Positions 7,575 through 14,154 of a stretch of DNA of 17,219 nucleotides are shown here, in pieces. Origin of the DNA: JAZLGI01 sp045616225 (lineage in GTDB: Bacteria; Spirochaetota; Spirochaetia; Sphaerochaetales; Sphaerochaetaceae); assembly GCA_045616225.1 (NCBI GenBank), contig JAZLGI010000110.1, forward strand, positions 1 through 17,219. The letters run 5' to 3'. The notes under the pieces are model-generated. The model did no database searches. It saw nothing but the letters and a program-made list of their open reading frames with translations, and was not told where the DNA came from. Within the stretch, counting starts at the first letter, position 1; every line of letters begins with the position of its first letter. A program made the translations under genes and the position numbers.

Positions 7575-8123
7575 TCAGTTTTCTGTTGCAGGCTGTTCTG
7601 CCGGTGCAGCTTCTTCTGCAGCCTTAGCAGCTTTCTCTGCTTCTTTCTTTGCAGCAATTTCAGCAGCCTTTTCTTCTGCTTCACTTACTACCTGAAGTTT
7701 AATAACAGATGAGGCATTCTCATAAAGTCTGATTCTTGCTGTGTAGTTACCAACCATCTTAATAGAGTGTGTGGCAACTTCAATTCTCTTTTTCTCAATG
7801 TCAAATCCAAGCTTTGCAAGCTCTTCCTGAATCATTGCAGCTGTGACTGAACCAAAAAGCTTTCCTGATTCACCTGCTGAAACAACAAGCTTAAGAGATA
7901 CTTCATCAAGTTTCTCTTTAATACTTGCTGAAGCCTGGCGTTTTGCAAGCTTTCTCTTTTCAATAGCTGCAGCTCTGCTCTTGAATACAGCAATATTTGC
8001 TGCGTTGTAGATTACCGCTGCACCAGTAGGAAGAAGATAGTTACGAGCATAACCGTCTTTTACCAAACAGACATCTCCCTCTTCACCGAGGTTAGGTACA
8101 TCCTGATTCAAAATAACCTTCAT
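7575..8123 (-). CDS. rplI: 50S ribosomal protein L9 (bL9) with Ala/Glu/Lys-rich C-terminal extension
   Basis: bL9 binds 23S rRNA at the base of the L1 stalk and helps keep reading frame. The N-terminal domain is clear (MKVILNQDVPNLGEEGDVCLVKDGYARNYLLP), followed by the connecting helix and the C-terminal domain containing LFGSVTAAMI. The product is 182 residues against about 149 in E. coli. The surplus is a C-terminal tail from about residue 147, composed almost only of Ala, Glu and Lys and likely helical, then a Pro-containing end. The ribosome site GGAG precedes the ATG. It is the last gene of the operon, 29 bases after the membrane-protein gene, and is followed by a strong terminator. Similar low-complexity tails occur on ribosomal proteins of several phyla; no function is assigned. 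Confidence 0.95.
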   Translation of the reverse strand: MKVILNQDVPNLGEEGDVCLVKDGYARNYLLPTGAAVIYNAANIAVFKSRAAAIEKRKLAKRQASASIKEKLDEVSLKLVVSAGESGKLFGSVTAAMIQEELAKLGFDIEKKRIEVATHSIKMVGNYTARIRLYENASSVIKLQVVSEAEEKAAEIAAKKEAEKAAKAAEEAAPAEQPATEN

Positions 8124-8152
8124 AAGTTACTCCTTTTCTTTATTTTTTTTGT

Positions 8153-9091
8153 TTATCTCAAACTAATCCAGGTTTCAAGAAGCCCCAATACAGGCAATCC
8201 CAAAACCGCTATAAGGTTTGTTCCCGGCAAAAGACAAGCAATCATGCAAATCAAACAGATTTTTGATGCCTTTGCCTCAGGTGTTTTCTTTCTTATCTTT
8301 GCACAAATTATAGAAATTCCTGCAAGTAGATAATAAAGGGAAAAACTCAGAGCAAAATTCCAAGCAAGAATTGTAAGCCAAACCGGATACTCTAAGAACA
8401 AAGTACCGCTTAAAGCCAAAATCCAACCAAGCATTGTAAACCAGAAGAAAACCGGTGGCATGCTCATGTTTGAAAAATTGTCCTGCCATTCTTCATCCTG
8501 TTTATTCAGCAAAAATTCACTTATAAGAACCGGTATTGAACCAAAAGTCAATCCCATAGGTGATACGGCAATAAGTAAAACTGTCATAAATACCTGGGAA
8601 AGCATTTTCAAATCTATCTGTTCTCCAAAGACTGCAGGAAATATCTGTATTACATAGTTTTGTAAATAAGTATATGCCTCCAGACCTTTGCTGGAAGAAA
8701 GCCAAATTGCACAACCTGAACTCAAAAGAATAACAGGAAAACTGCAGATAACAAGCTTTCTCAAAACAAGACGGCTGAAATCTCTCAATCCAATCCAGAC
8801 AGAAGCAAAAACTGCCAGACAAACAGGAAAAAACAATCCAAACCCTAATACCCCAAAAGTCTGTGGAGAAGAAAGATATTCTTTATAATCCACAAGATTC
8901 CAGGCCAATACAGCTACTGAAGATGCAATTGTCAATAAAACTGCATTGGAAGTTTTCTTAATTTTTGGAGCAATGAGAAACAAAGGTAAAGTGAAAACAA
9001 ATATACCAATAGAAAGTCTGGAAAGAAGAACAGATGCAATAAACATCAATAAAACTTCTTTTACAAAACTTTTGTTCTCAGTATGCTCCAT
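8153..9091 (-). CDS. Polytopic membrane protein, DUF2232/YybS-like
   Basis: I recognise the type but not a proven function. The 312-residue product is very hydrophobic, with about eight predicted membrane spans, a short charged N terminus (MEHTENKSFVKEV), and basic loops such as APKIKK and AKIRKKTPEAKASK that suggest inside-facing segments. It lies between rpsR and rplI; in Firmicutes a DUF2232 protein (YybS) is encoded next to rplI, and the late segment YYLLAGISIICAKIRKK with PVLGLLETWISLR resembles that family, so I infer relationship. The start lies 9 bases after the rpsR stop, with AAGGA overlapping that stop, so it is translated within the ribosomal operon. It could instead be an unrelated transporter-like protein. 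The coding call is firm; the family call is moderate. Confidence 0.75.
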   Translation of the reverse strand: MEHTENKSFVKEVLLMFIASVLLSRLSIGIFVFTLPLFLIAPKIKKTSNAVLLTIASSVAVLAWNLVDYKEYLSSPQTFGVLGFGLFFPVCLAVFASVWIGLRDFSRLVLRKLVICSFPVILLSSGCAIWLSSSKGLEAYTYLQNYVIQIFPAVFGEQIDLKMLSQVFMTVLLIAVSPMGLTFGSIPVLISEFLLNKQDEEWQDNFSNMSMPPVFFWFTMLGWILALSGTLFLEYPVWLTILAWNFALSFSLYYLLAGISIICAKIRKKTPEAKASKICLICMIACLLPGTNLIAVLGLPVLGLLETWISLR

Positions 9092-9100
9092 TTCAATTCC

Positions 9101-9397
9101 TTACTGTTTATCTCTGTCAAATGGAAGATAAGCAAGAACTCTGGCTCTCTTGATTTCCTGAGTAAGAATTCTCTGGTGCTTTGCACATGTTCCTGTAATG
9201 CGTGCAGGAAGAATCTTACCACGCTCTGTTGTACATCTTCTGAGTTGCTCAGGATTCTTGTAATCTGGTTCTACTTTGTTTGCACAGAACTTACAAACCT
9301 TTTTCTTAAATGTTGTTGTTGTGCGCTTTGCACCCATCTTCTTATCTCTGAAGCCACCTTTGTCTTCTGTCATAGCTTCTTTATCTTCTGTAAACAT
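9101..9397 (-). CDS. rpsR: 30S ribosomal protein S18 (bS18), zinc-binding type
   Basis: bS18 pairs with S6 on the platform of the small subunit. The 98-residue product has a roughly 25-residue charged N-terminal extension, then the S18 core: KKKVCKFCANK, then Cys in LRRCTTERGKILPARITGTCAKHQ, and QEIKRARVLAYLPF. Four cysteines (CxxC plus two later) mark the zinc-ribbon version rather than the cysteine-free version. An AGGAG ribosome site lies about 10 bases before the ATG. The order rpsF-ssb-rpsR is the usual bacterial arrangement, so S6 and S18 are made from one mRNA. Confidence 0.96.
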   Translation of the reverse strand: MFTEDKEAMTEDKGGFRDKKMGAKRTTTTFKKKVCKFCANKVEPDYKNPEQLRRCTTERGKILPARITGTCAKHQRILTQEIKRARVLAYLPFDRDKQ

Positions 9398-9420
9398 TTT
9401 AAATATCTCCTACTAAAAAA

Positions 9421-9864
9421 TCAGAATGGAATATCTGAATCATTAAAACTCTCAGGTCCAGGAGCGGACTCCTGAACAGGAGCTTCAGATCCCTGATATC
9501 CACTTGGACGGCTGTTTGACACAGCACTTCCTGTTGAAGGACTTGCAAGGAGTTGTACGTTATTTGCAAAAATCTCAACCTTGCTCTTACTTTGACCATC
9601 TTGTTCCCAACGGTTTTGTCTCAGCTCTCCCTCAATTGATACCTGACGCCCCTTGTCTAGGTAAGGATGAAGGGTCTCTGCACTCTTTCCCCAAAGAACA
9701 ACATCAAAATAGTTAACTTCATCTTCCCACTTGTCTCCGGTCTTCTTTCTTCTGTTTACTGCAACTGAAAAGCGACATACAGAAGTTCCACCAGCTGTGG
9801 TTTTAAGCTCACTTTCTCTTGTAAGTCTGCCAACAAGTACTACGACGTTGATGTCATTTGCCAT
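9421..9864 (-). CDS. ssb: Single-stranded DNA-binding protein
   Basis: SSB coats single-stranded DNA in replication, repair and recombination and recruits partners through its tail. The 147-residue product has the OB fold at about residues 4-108 (NVVVLVGRLTRESELKTT, FSVAVNRR, YFDVVLWGKSAETLHPYLDKGRQVSIEGEL), then a Ser/Pro/Gly-rich linker, and ends in the acidic peptide DSDIPF, the partner-binding tip found in most bacterial SSBs. The start has AGGAG upstream. It lies between rpsF and rpsR as in many bacteria, which ties SSB supply to ribosome synthesis. Nothing is broken or unusual. Confidence 0.96.
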   Translation of the reverse strand: MANDINVVVLVGRLTRESELKTTAGGTSVCRFSVAVNRRKKTGDKWEDEVNYFDVVLWGKSAETLHPYLDKGRQVSIEGELRQNRWEQDGQSKSKVEIFANNVQLLASPSTGSAVSNSRPSGYQGSEAPVQESAPGPESFNDSDIPF

Positions 9865-9888
9865 AACTGACTCCTATGGTTTTCTAAA

Positions 9889-10164
9889 TTATTTTGCTAC
9901 AAACAATGATTTGAGAATCTCGTCTTCAAGAAGGAATTCTGCAGACATCTTGTTGATACTCTGAGGCTCTGCTGTGAGTTCAAAGTAAACATAGTGTCCC
10001 TTGTCCTGTTTCTTGATTTTGTAGGCGAGTGTCTTAACGCCAAGATCTTCCTGCTTTGTGACTTGTGCACCAGCAGCTGCAAACTGTTTGGAGATAAACT
10101 CCAATCCCTTTTCTGTCATTTCCTCATTAGCCTGAAAAATGACAGTGAACTCATAATTTCTCAT
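9889..10164 (-). CDS. rpsF: 30S ribosomal protein S6 (bS6)
   Basis: bS6 binds 16S rRNA together with S18. The 91-residue product begins MRNYEFTVIFQANEEMTEKGLEF and contains EDLGVKTLAYKIKKQDKGHYVYFELTA, the standard S6 ferredoxin-like core. It has no glutamate tail of the E. coli kind. The ATG is preceded by a strong AAGGAGG. It is the first gene of the operon, behind a TTGACT/TATTTT promoter, and its 5' leader carries a small hairpin and a possible sequestering structure over the ribosome site, the position where S6:S18 autoregulation occurs in other bacteria. Such control is inferred here. Confidence 0.96.
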   Translation of the reverse strand: MRNYEFTVIFQANEEMTEKGLEFISKQFAAAGAQVTKQEDLGVKTLAYKIKKQDKGHYVYFELTAEPQSINKMSAEFLLEDEILKSLFVAK

Positions 10165-10181
10165 GGGTTCCTCCTTTCGGA

Positions 10182-10210
10182 CAAAAATAAAGATCCATCA
10201 ACGATGGATA
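10182..10210 (-). promoter_or_regulatory. Hairpin with U-rich tail in the rpsF leader (possible attenuator)
   Basis: On the minus strand ATCCATC and GATGGAT (10193-10199 and 10203-10209 on plus) form a 7-bp stem with a 3-base loop, followed by CTTTATTTTTG. This has the shape of a weak intrinsic terminator between the rpsF promoter and its start codon. Immediately downstream, TCC-GAAA-GGA can form a small GNRA-capped hairpin that overlaps the AAGGAGG ribosome site. The loop is tight and the T-run is interrupted, so the attenuator reading is tentative. Confidence 0.4.
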
Positions 10211-10223
10211 AAGAGGCTCTAGT

Positions 10224-10252
10224 AAAATAACATTTCATGAAATGATAGTCAA
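10224..10252 (-). promoter_or_regulatory. Sigma70-type promoter of the rpsF operon, with palindrome in the spacer
   Basis: On the minus strand TTGACT (10247-10252) and TATTTT (10224-10229) are 17 bases apart, close to consensus. The spacer contains CATTTCATGAAATG (10231-10244), a perfect 14-base palindrome, a likely operator. The predicted start is near 10217, giving a leader of about 53 bases before the rpsF ATG. Confidence 0.7.
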
Positions 10253-10277
10253 TTAGAGTACACGTAATTAATATAAA

Positions 10278-10290
10278 TCAAATGATTTGA
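10278..10290. repeat. 13-bp palindrome TCAAATGATTTGA between divergent rpsF and bS22-like promoters
   Basis: TCAAAT and ATTTGA are a perfect 6-bp inverted repeat around a central G. It sits upstream of both divergent promoters, 34 bases from the spacer palindrome's nearer end and 20 bases from the TTGACC box of the rightward promoter. It may be a protein site or chance in A+T-rich DNA. Confidence 0.35.
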
Positions 10291-10310
10291 AACTTTTTCC
10301 TTTGTCCCTA

Positions 10311-10340
10311 TTGACCAAAATATTCAAAAACACCGATAAT
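10311..10340 (+). promoter_or_regulatory. Sigma70-type promoter for the 29-residue bS22-like gene
   Basis: TTGACC (10311-10316) and GATAAT (10335-10340) are separated by 18 bases. The predicted start is near 10347, giving a leader of about 45 bases. The leader contains the palindrome TGTAATTACA (10347-10356) and a small hairpin, TTCCC-ACATA-GGGAA (10361-10375), ending 3 bases before the ribosome site. Confidence 0.6.
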
Positions 10341-10391
10341 TGCCGCTGTAATTACAAATATTCCCACATAGGGAAAATAAGGAGTTCTGCA

Positions 10392-10481
10392 GTGCCTTGT
10401 GGAAGAAAAAGAAAAAAGCATAAGATTGCTACACATAAGAGAAAGAAAAGACTCAGAATGATGAGACACAAGAAAAAGTAA
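10392..10481 (+). CDS. 29-residue basic AURKAIP1/COX24-domain protein (bS22/mS38-like ribosomal protein)
   Basis: A GTG start at 10392 preceded by AAGGAG (10379-10384, 7-base spacing) opens a 30-codon gene ending in TAA. The product begins MPCGRKRKKHKIATHKRKK and ends RHKKK: 16 of 29 residues are Lys or Arg and 3 are His. The pattern, a basic helix with KIATHKRKKR-type wording and a terminal RHKKK, matches the AURKAIP1/COX24 C-terminal domain, whose members include mycobacterial bS22 (about 33 residues) and mitochondrial mS38, both small-subunit proteins near the decoding region. The gene is flanked by its own promoter and a strong terminator and is divergent from rpsF, another small-subunit gene. 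A ribosomal role is inferred. A longer frame from ATG 10287 exists, but it would run across the promoter and lacks a ribosome site. Confidence 0.85.
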   Translation: MPCGRKRKKHKIATHKRKKRLRMMRHKKK

Positions 10482-10511
10482 TTGAACTTTTGCTTTTCTT
10501 GGCAATCTTAA

Positions 10512-10541
10512 ACCAGTGGTCGCTCCACTGGTATTTTTTTT
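10512..10541 (+). terminator. Rho-independent terminator after the bS22-like gene
   Basis: ACCAGTGG (10512-10519) and CCACTGGT (10525-10532) form a perfect 8-bp stem with a TCGCT loop, then A and eight T residues (10534-10541). It lies 30 bases after the stop codon and abuts the 3' end of murD on the other strand. On the minus strand the hairpin is followed by TTTAAGATT, so it may also weakly end murD transcripts. Confidence 0.9.
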
Positions 10542-10543
10542 GC

Positions 10544-11803
10544 CTATTTTTTGCTGTTTACTGCAATATCAAACTGAGTTTCCCAATCTGTAGGAGATGA
10601 CATTTGGGAGAAGTTCATACAACCAGGAGAGAAAATAACAACTTCCATTTTCTCAGTTGATACAGAAAGACAACTTTCTGCAGAAGCAAGAGCCTTATCC
10701 ATTGAATCAAAAGGTCCAAAGTATGAAATACCCTTTGCCTTAAGAGAAGGGATAAGACACTTTTCTGTAAAAATACCGTTCAGAAGGTGAATTGATGCAC
10801 ATTTTTCAAGCCCCTCTGTCATTGGACTTGCATCAAGCAATCCATCTCCACCTCCGCAGATTATATGAACAGGAAGACTTTCAAAATTCTGAACTGAAAA
10901 AACAACTGCCTGCGGAATTGTTGCAGCACTGTCATTGTAATACATTACCTTATCTGTTCTGAGAAGAAGTTCTCCTCTTCCCGGGATACCTTTAAAACTG
11001 CTTAATACTCTTTTAATATAAATATTAGGGTATCCCAATACTTTGAGGACGCTGTATGCAGTTGACATTGTTTTTGGAATATCTGACGGTTTTCTTTTCT
11101 TGAAAGTATCCAAATCAAAAACGTTTTTTACCTGAATCTTTGAAATTGGCAACTTCTTTGAACACAAAAGTTTGTTTACTTCGTTCTTTCTCAGAAACAA
11201 ATCCAAAACTTTTTCGTTGTTTTCTACTATGTCAAAAACAGCAAGTTCACAATTTGGAATTTTATCTTCAAGGAGGAATGAAGTATCTCTAAGCTGCCAT
11301 GAGGACATCTCAAGAATTATAAACTCAGGAGTATCTCCCTGCTCTATTAAAGATAATTCAGTAAGAGGGGATGTTCCCATACTACCGCACATTCTTGCAC
11401 TTCTTCCCAATTCCCTGAGACCATGGCAGATTGCACTTGCGGTAATTGTTCTGTTACTTCTATTTCCTGAGACAATTATCAGTTTTATATTTTTTTCAAT
11501 AAGCAATGGACTTTTGAAAAAACATGAAAAATCATTTGTAACTTTTTTTGCGAAGGCTAAATACTCATTATCAAGTTTAATAGATTGAGTTTTGACAACA
11601 ATATCAGCCCAAAGAAAATCTTCTTTTTTCAGACATCCTACAGAAACCTGTGCTCCAAGGCTTTCCAGATAGTCTACACCGCTTCCAAGTTCTTCTTTTG
11701 TTCTAGAGTCTGTTATTCTAACTGTATCACCGTGGCTGAGAAAAAATCTTGCTCTTTCAAGTCCTCCACCATGGATTCCAAGTCCAAAAATCAGAACATT
11801 CAT
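10544..11803 (-). CDS. murD: MurD-family protein with degenerate ATP-binding motifs
   Basis: The layout is that of UDP-N-acetylmuramoyl-L-alanine:D-glutamate ligase: N-terminal Rossmann-like domain (MNVLIFGLGIHGGG), central ATPase domain, and C-terminal ligand domain with NDSAAT and FSPGCMNF. Key residues are altered. The P-loop, normally GTNGKST, reads GNRSNRT (113-119), so the phosphate-binding lysine is Asn117. ELSSFQLE reads EMSSWQLRD, the following DHxDRH metal-site motif is not visible (ENNEKV), NDSKATN reads NDSAATI, and the HRxE motif reads GRGE. The start is the ATG at 11803 with AGAGGA 4 bases upstream; a TTG 27 bases earlier also opens the frame but has no ribosome site. The 419-residue length is normal and the frame intact, so this is a diverged ligase or pseudoenzyme rather than a decaying gene. 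The gene symbol denotes family only. Confidence 0.8.
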   Translation of the reverse strand: MNVLIFGLGIHGGGLERARFFLSHGDTVRITDSRTKEELGSGVDYLESLGAQVSVGCLKKEDFLWADIVVKTQSIKLDNEYLAFAKKVTNDFSCFFKSPLLIEKNIKLIIVSGNRSNRTITASAICHGLRELGRSARMCGSMGTSPLTELSLIEQGDTPEFIILEMSSWQLRDTSFLLEDKIPNCELAVFDIVENNEKVLDLFLRKNEVNKLLCSKKLPISKIQVKNVFDLDTFKKRKPSDIPKTMSTAYSVLKVLGYPNIYIKRVLSSFKGIPGRGELLLRTDKVMYYNDSAATIPQAVVFSVQNFESLPVHIICGGGDGLLDASPMTEGLEKCASIHLLNGIFTEKCLIPSLKAKGISYFGPFDSMDKALASAESCLSVSTEKMEVVIFSPGCMNFSQMSSPTDWETQFDIAVNSKK

Positions 11804-11855
11804 ATCATCCTCTGAAATTAAAACAAACAAAAACCAAAAAGATTACAAATTTTCT

Positions 11856-11882
11856 AAAAAAAAGGAGACTTCAAGAGTCTCC
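11856..11882 (-). terminator. Rho-independent terminator of metG
   Basis: On the minus strand GGAGACT and AGTCTCC (11876-11882 and 11864-11870 on plus) form a perfect 7-bp stem with a 5-base loop, followed by eight T residues (A-run at 11856-11863). It lies 22 bases after the metG stop and separates metG from murD on the same strand. Confidence 0.88.
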
Positions 11883-11903
11883 CTGAATTAAAAGCCTTGA
11901 CAT

Positions 11904-14147
11904 TCAACCTACTTGACCGTTCAGGTACTTCTTAGCACTTACCTTCTTTCCGTCTTGTGTCATAAAAGGTTTTCCGTCAACTGTAAGAATTCCGTTTACA
12001 GTTGAAAGAGGCATTGCAAAGAAGTGATCCGGTTTAACATAAGTCATTGGACCTTCAGGATTTGAGAAACCTTCTGGAACAAGATTTGTTCCAGGTTCTA
12101 TATCATCTGCAAAAAGAACTTCACAGGTTGTATGCTCTTCTGCCTGAGGATCCTGTGCTGCAAGAAGCATTCCACAACTCTTTACACCACGGAAATTTGC
12201 AGGTTTAAGATTGCTTACAAGAACAATATTATGATTAAGCAATTCTTCCGGTTTGTAATAAGCAACAATAGAAGAAACAATTGTTCTCTTCTCAGGCTCG
12301 CCTGTATCCAATGTTAAGATATAGAGGAAATCACCTTCTGGATGTTTGTTAACTTCAACAATCTTACTTACCTTAAGGATTACCTTATCTGCAAATTTCT
12401 CTGCAATTGATTTTGCATCTTCTGCTGCCTTTGCTGCAGCCAAAGCAGCCTTGGCGGCTTCTTTCTTTGCTTCTTTATCGTCCATCTTTCTATCCTCTCT
12501 TTCTGCTTGGCTTCCGCTATATCTAAGCCTAAGTTCTTCTATTTTTTCATCTTCAAGTTTATTGAAAAGAAGTTCTGTCTGACCAATTTGAATTGCCTTG
12601 GAATAATCTCCCAAATCTGTCCATTTTGAATCCTTTGAATTCAGGAATCCAAGAAGTTTCTCAGAAGTAGAAGGCATATAAGGCTCTATCATTACACCTA
12701 AATCACGGATAAGCCCTACAAGTGTTCTTAATATGGCTTTAGCTTTCTGCGGATCAGAATTTCTAAGTTTCCACGGTTCTGAGTCTTGGAAAGCTTTATT
12801 ACCTATGCTTGAAAGTGCAAAAATCTCTCTTAATGCATCACGCTCTTCAGCATGTTCAAGAAGGTCTGTTATCTTTGCCTCTTCTTCTTTGATTTGTGAA
12901 ATCAGAGCCTCATCTACATTACCATCTCCAAGATTTCCCTCGTAGAAACGGTTCACAAATGTAAGTGTTCTGTTTACCAGATTTGAAAGATTACCTATAA
13001 GTTCTCCATTAACCTTTTCTTCAAAATCTTTCCATGTAAAAGTTACATCTGCATGTTCCGGTCTGTTGTAGAACATATAAAATCTCCAAACATCTGCCGG
13101 AATTCCGGTTTCCTGAACATCATTTCCAAAAATTCCTATGCCTTTGCTTTTTGAGAATTTTCCACCTTCGTAGTTGAGATACTCTGTGGAACTCATATGG
13201 TGAAGCATTGTCCATTTCTGACCTGTTGCAAGAAGGGATGAAGGGAAAATTACTGTATGAAAAGGAATATTGTCTTTTCCTATAAACTGGAAAAGTTCTA
13301 CATTATCCGGATTCTGCCACCACTTTTTCCAATCTTCTGTATGGTTTGCTGTGATAGATATATAACCTATAGGTGCATCAAACCAAACATAGAAAACTTT
13401 ATCTTCAAAGCCTTCTTTTGGCACAGGGATACCCCATTTGAGGTCTCTTGTAATACAGCGTTCCTTCAAGCCATCTCTAATCCAGGACTTTGTTACCTGA
13501 ACTGCATTCTTTGCCCAGAAACCGCGTTCTGATGCTTCTTCCATCCAACTTTCAAGAAGTGGTAATGCTTTTGGCAAATCAAGATAAAGATGTTTTGTTT
13601 TTTTAATAACAGGTCTTGTACCGCAAACTCCGCATCTTGGGTTAATAAGTTCTGTAGGCTCAAGGAGAGTCTGACAGGCATCACACTGATCTCCTCTTGC
13701 ATCTTCACAACCGCAATGAGGGCATGTGCCTTCTACAAAACGGTCTGCAAGGAATCTTTTACACTCAGGACAATAGAGCTGCTCTGTTTCCTTTTCCGTA
13801 ACAAAGCCTGCTTCATCTACAGCCTTGAAAATAGACTGTACAATCTCTGTCTGTTTTGGTGTTGAAGTTCTTCCGAAATAGTCAAAACCAATGTTGAACC
13901 AGTTATAAATATCTTTGTGAATAACGTGATAACGGTCACAGAGTTCTTTTGGAGAAACACCCTCTTTTGCAGCTCTGGTTTCTGTAGCAGTCCCGTATTC
14001 ATCTGTACCGCAGACATACATTGTTTCATATCCTCTTGAACGGCAGAAACGGGCAAAAACGTCAGCAGATAAAACCTGAGTAAGGTTTCCAAGATGTGGA
14101 ATGTTGTTTACATATGGTAATGCGCTTGTAACTAATCTTTTCTTCAT
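11904..14147 (-). CDS. metG: Methionyl-tRNA synthetase with C-terminal tRNA-binding domain
   Basis: This cytoplasmic class I synthetase charges initiator and elongator tRNA-Met. The 747-residue product has the HIGH-type motif PHLGN (H18-L-G-N21) and the KMSKS-type motif KFSKSKG from Lys330. Between them is a double zinc knuckle (CPEC from Cys126, CPHC, CDAC, CGVC), the four-knuckle E. coli/archaeal type. An Ala/Lys-rich helical linker (about 548-575) leads to an EMAPII/Trbp111-like tRNA-binding domain (about 576-670; FADKVILKVSKIVEVNKHPEGD, LKPANFRGVKSCGMLLAA), then about 75 further residues. No Shine-Dalgarno sequence precedes the ATG, and a good promoter -10 box ends 7 bases upstream, so the mRNA may be leaderless. 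It is monocistronic, with a strong terminator. Confidence 0.96.
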   Translation of the reverse strand: MKKRLVTSALPYVNNIPHLGNLTQVLSADVFARFCRSRGYETMYVCGTDEYGTATETRAAKEGVSPKELCDRYHVIHKDIYNWFNIGFDYFGRTSTPKQTEIVQSIFKAVDEAGFVTEKETEQLYCPECKRFLADRFVEGTCPHCGCEDARGDQCDACQTLLEPTELINPRCGVCGTRPVIKKTKHLYLDLPKALPLLESWMEEASERGFWAKNAVQVTKSWIRDGLKERCITRDLKWGIPVPKEGFEDKVFYVWFDAPIGYISITANHTEDWKKWWQNPDNVELFQFIGKDNIPFHTVIFPSSLLATGQKWTMLHHMSSTEYLNYEGGKFSKSKGIGIFGNDVQETGIPADVWRFYMFYNRPEHADVTFTWKDFEEKVNGELIGNLSNLVNRTLTFVNRFYEGNLGDGNVDEALISQIKEEEAKITDLLEHAEERDALREIFALSSIGNKAFQDSEPWKLRNSDPQKAKAILRTLVGLIRDLGVMIEPYMPSTSEKLLGFLNSKDSKWTDLGDYSKAIQIGQTELLFNKLEDEKIEELRLRYSGSQAEREDRKMDDKEAKKEAAKAALAAAKAAEDAKSIAEKFADKVILKVSKIVEVNKHPEGDFLYILTLDTGEPEKRTIVSSIVAYYKPEELLNHNIVLVSNLKPANFRGVKSCGMLLAAQDPQAEEHTTCEVLFADDIEPGTNLVPEGFSNPEGPMTYVKPDHFFAMPLSTVNGILTVDGKPFMTQDGKKVSAKKYLNGQVG

Positions 14148-14154
14148 GCGCTCA

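Noticed and set aside
10287..10391. N-terminal extension of the bS22-like gene from ATG 10287
   Set aside because: It would overlap the TTGACC/GATAAT promoter, its extra residues do not fit the family, and the AAGGAG site points to the GTG at 10392.
10308..10505. Minus-strand 65-codon frame with a hydrophobic C terminus opposite the bS22-like gene
   Set aside because: It starts inside the terminator hairpin, has no ribosome site, and is explained as the antisense of the small gene and its promoter.
11172..11588. 138-codon plus-strand frame opposite murD
   Set aside because: The minus-strand MurD-family domain order is clear, so the opposite frame is a shadow despite the degenerate MurD motifs.
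11804..11830. TTG start for murD giving nine extra residues
   Set aside because: The extra residues contain the ribosome site of the ATG at 11803, and the Rossmann strand begins at that Met.
13490..13772. Double zinc knuckle and tRNA-binding tail in MetRS as evidence of recent transfer from archaea
   Set aside because: Both features are widespread in bacterial MetRS, and the gene's base composition looks like its neighbours.
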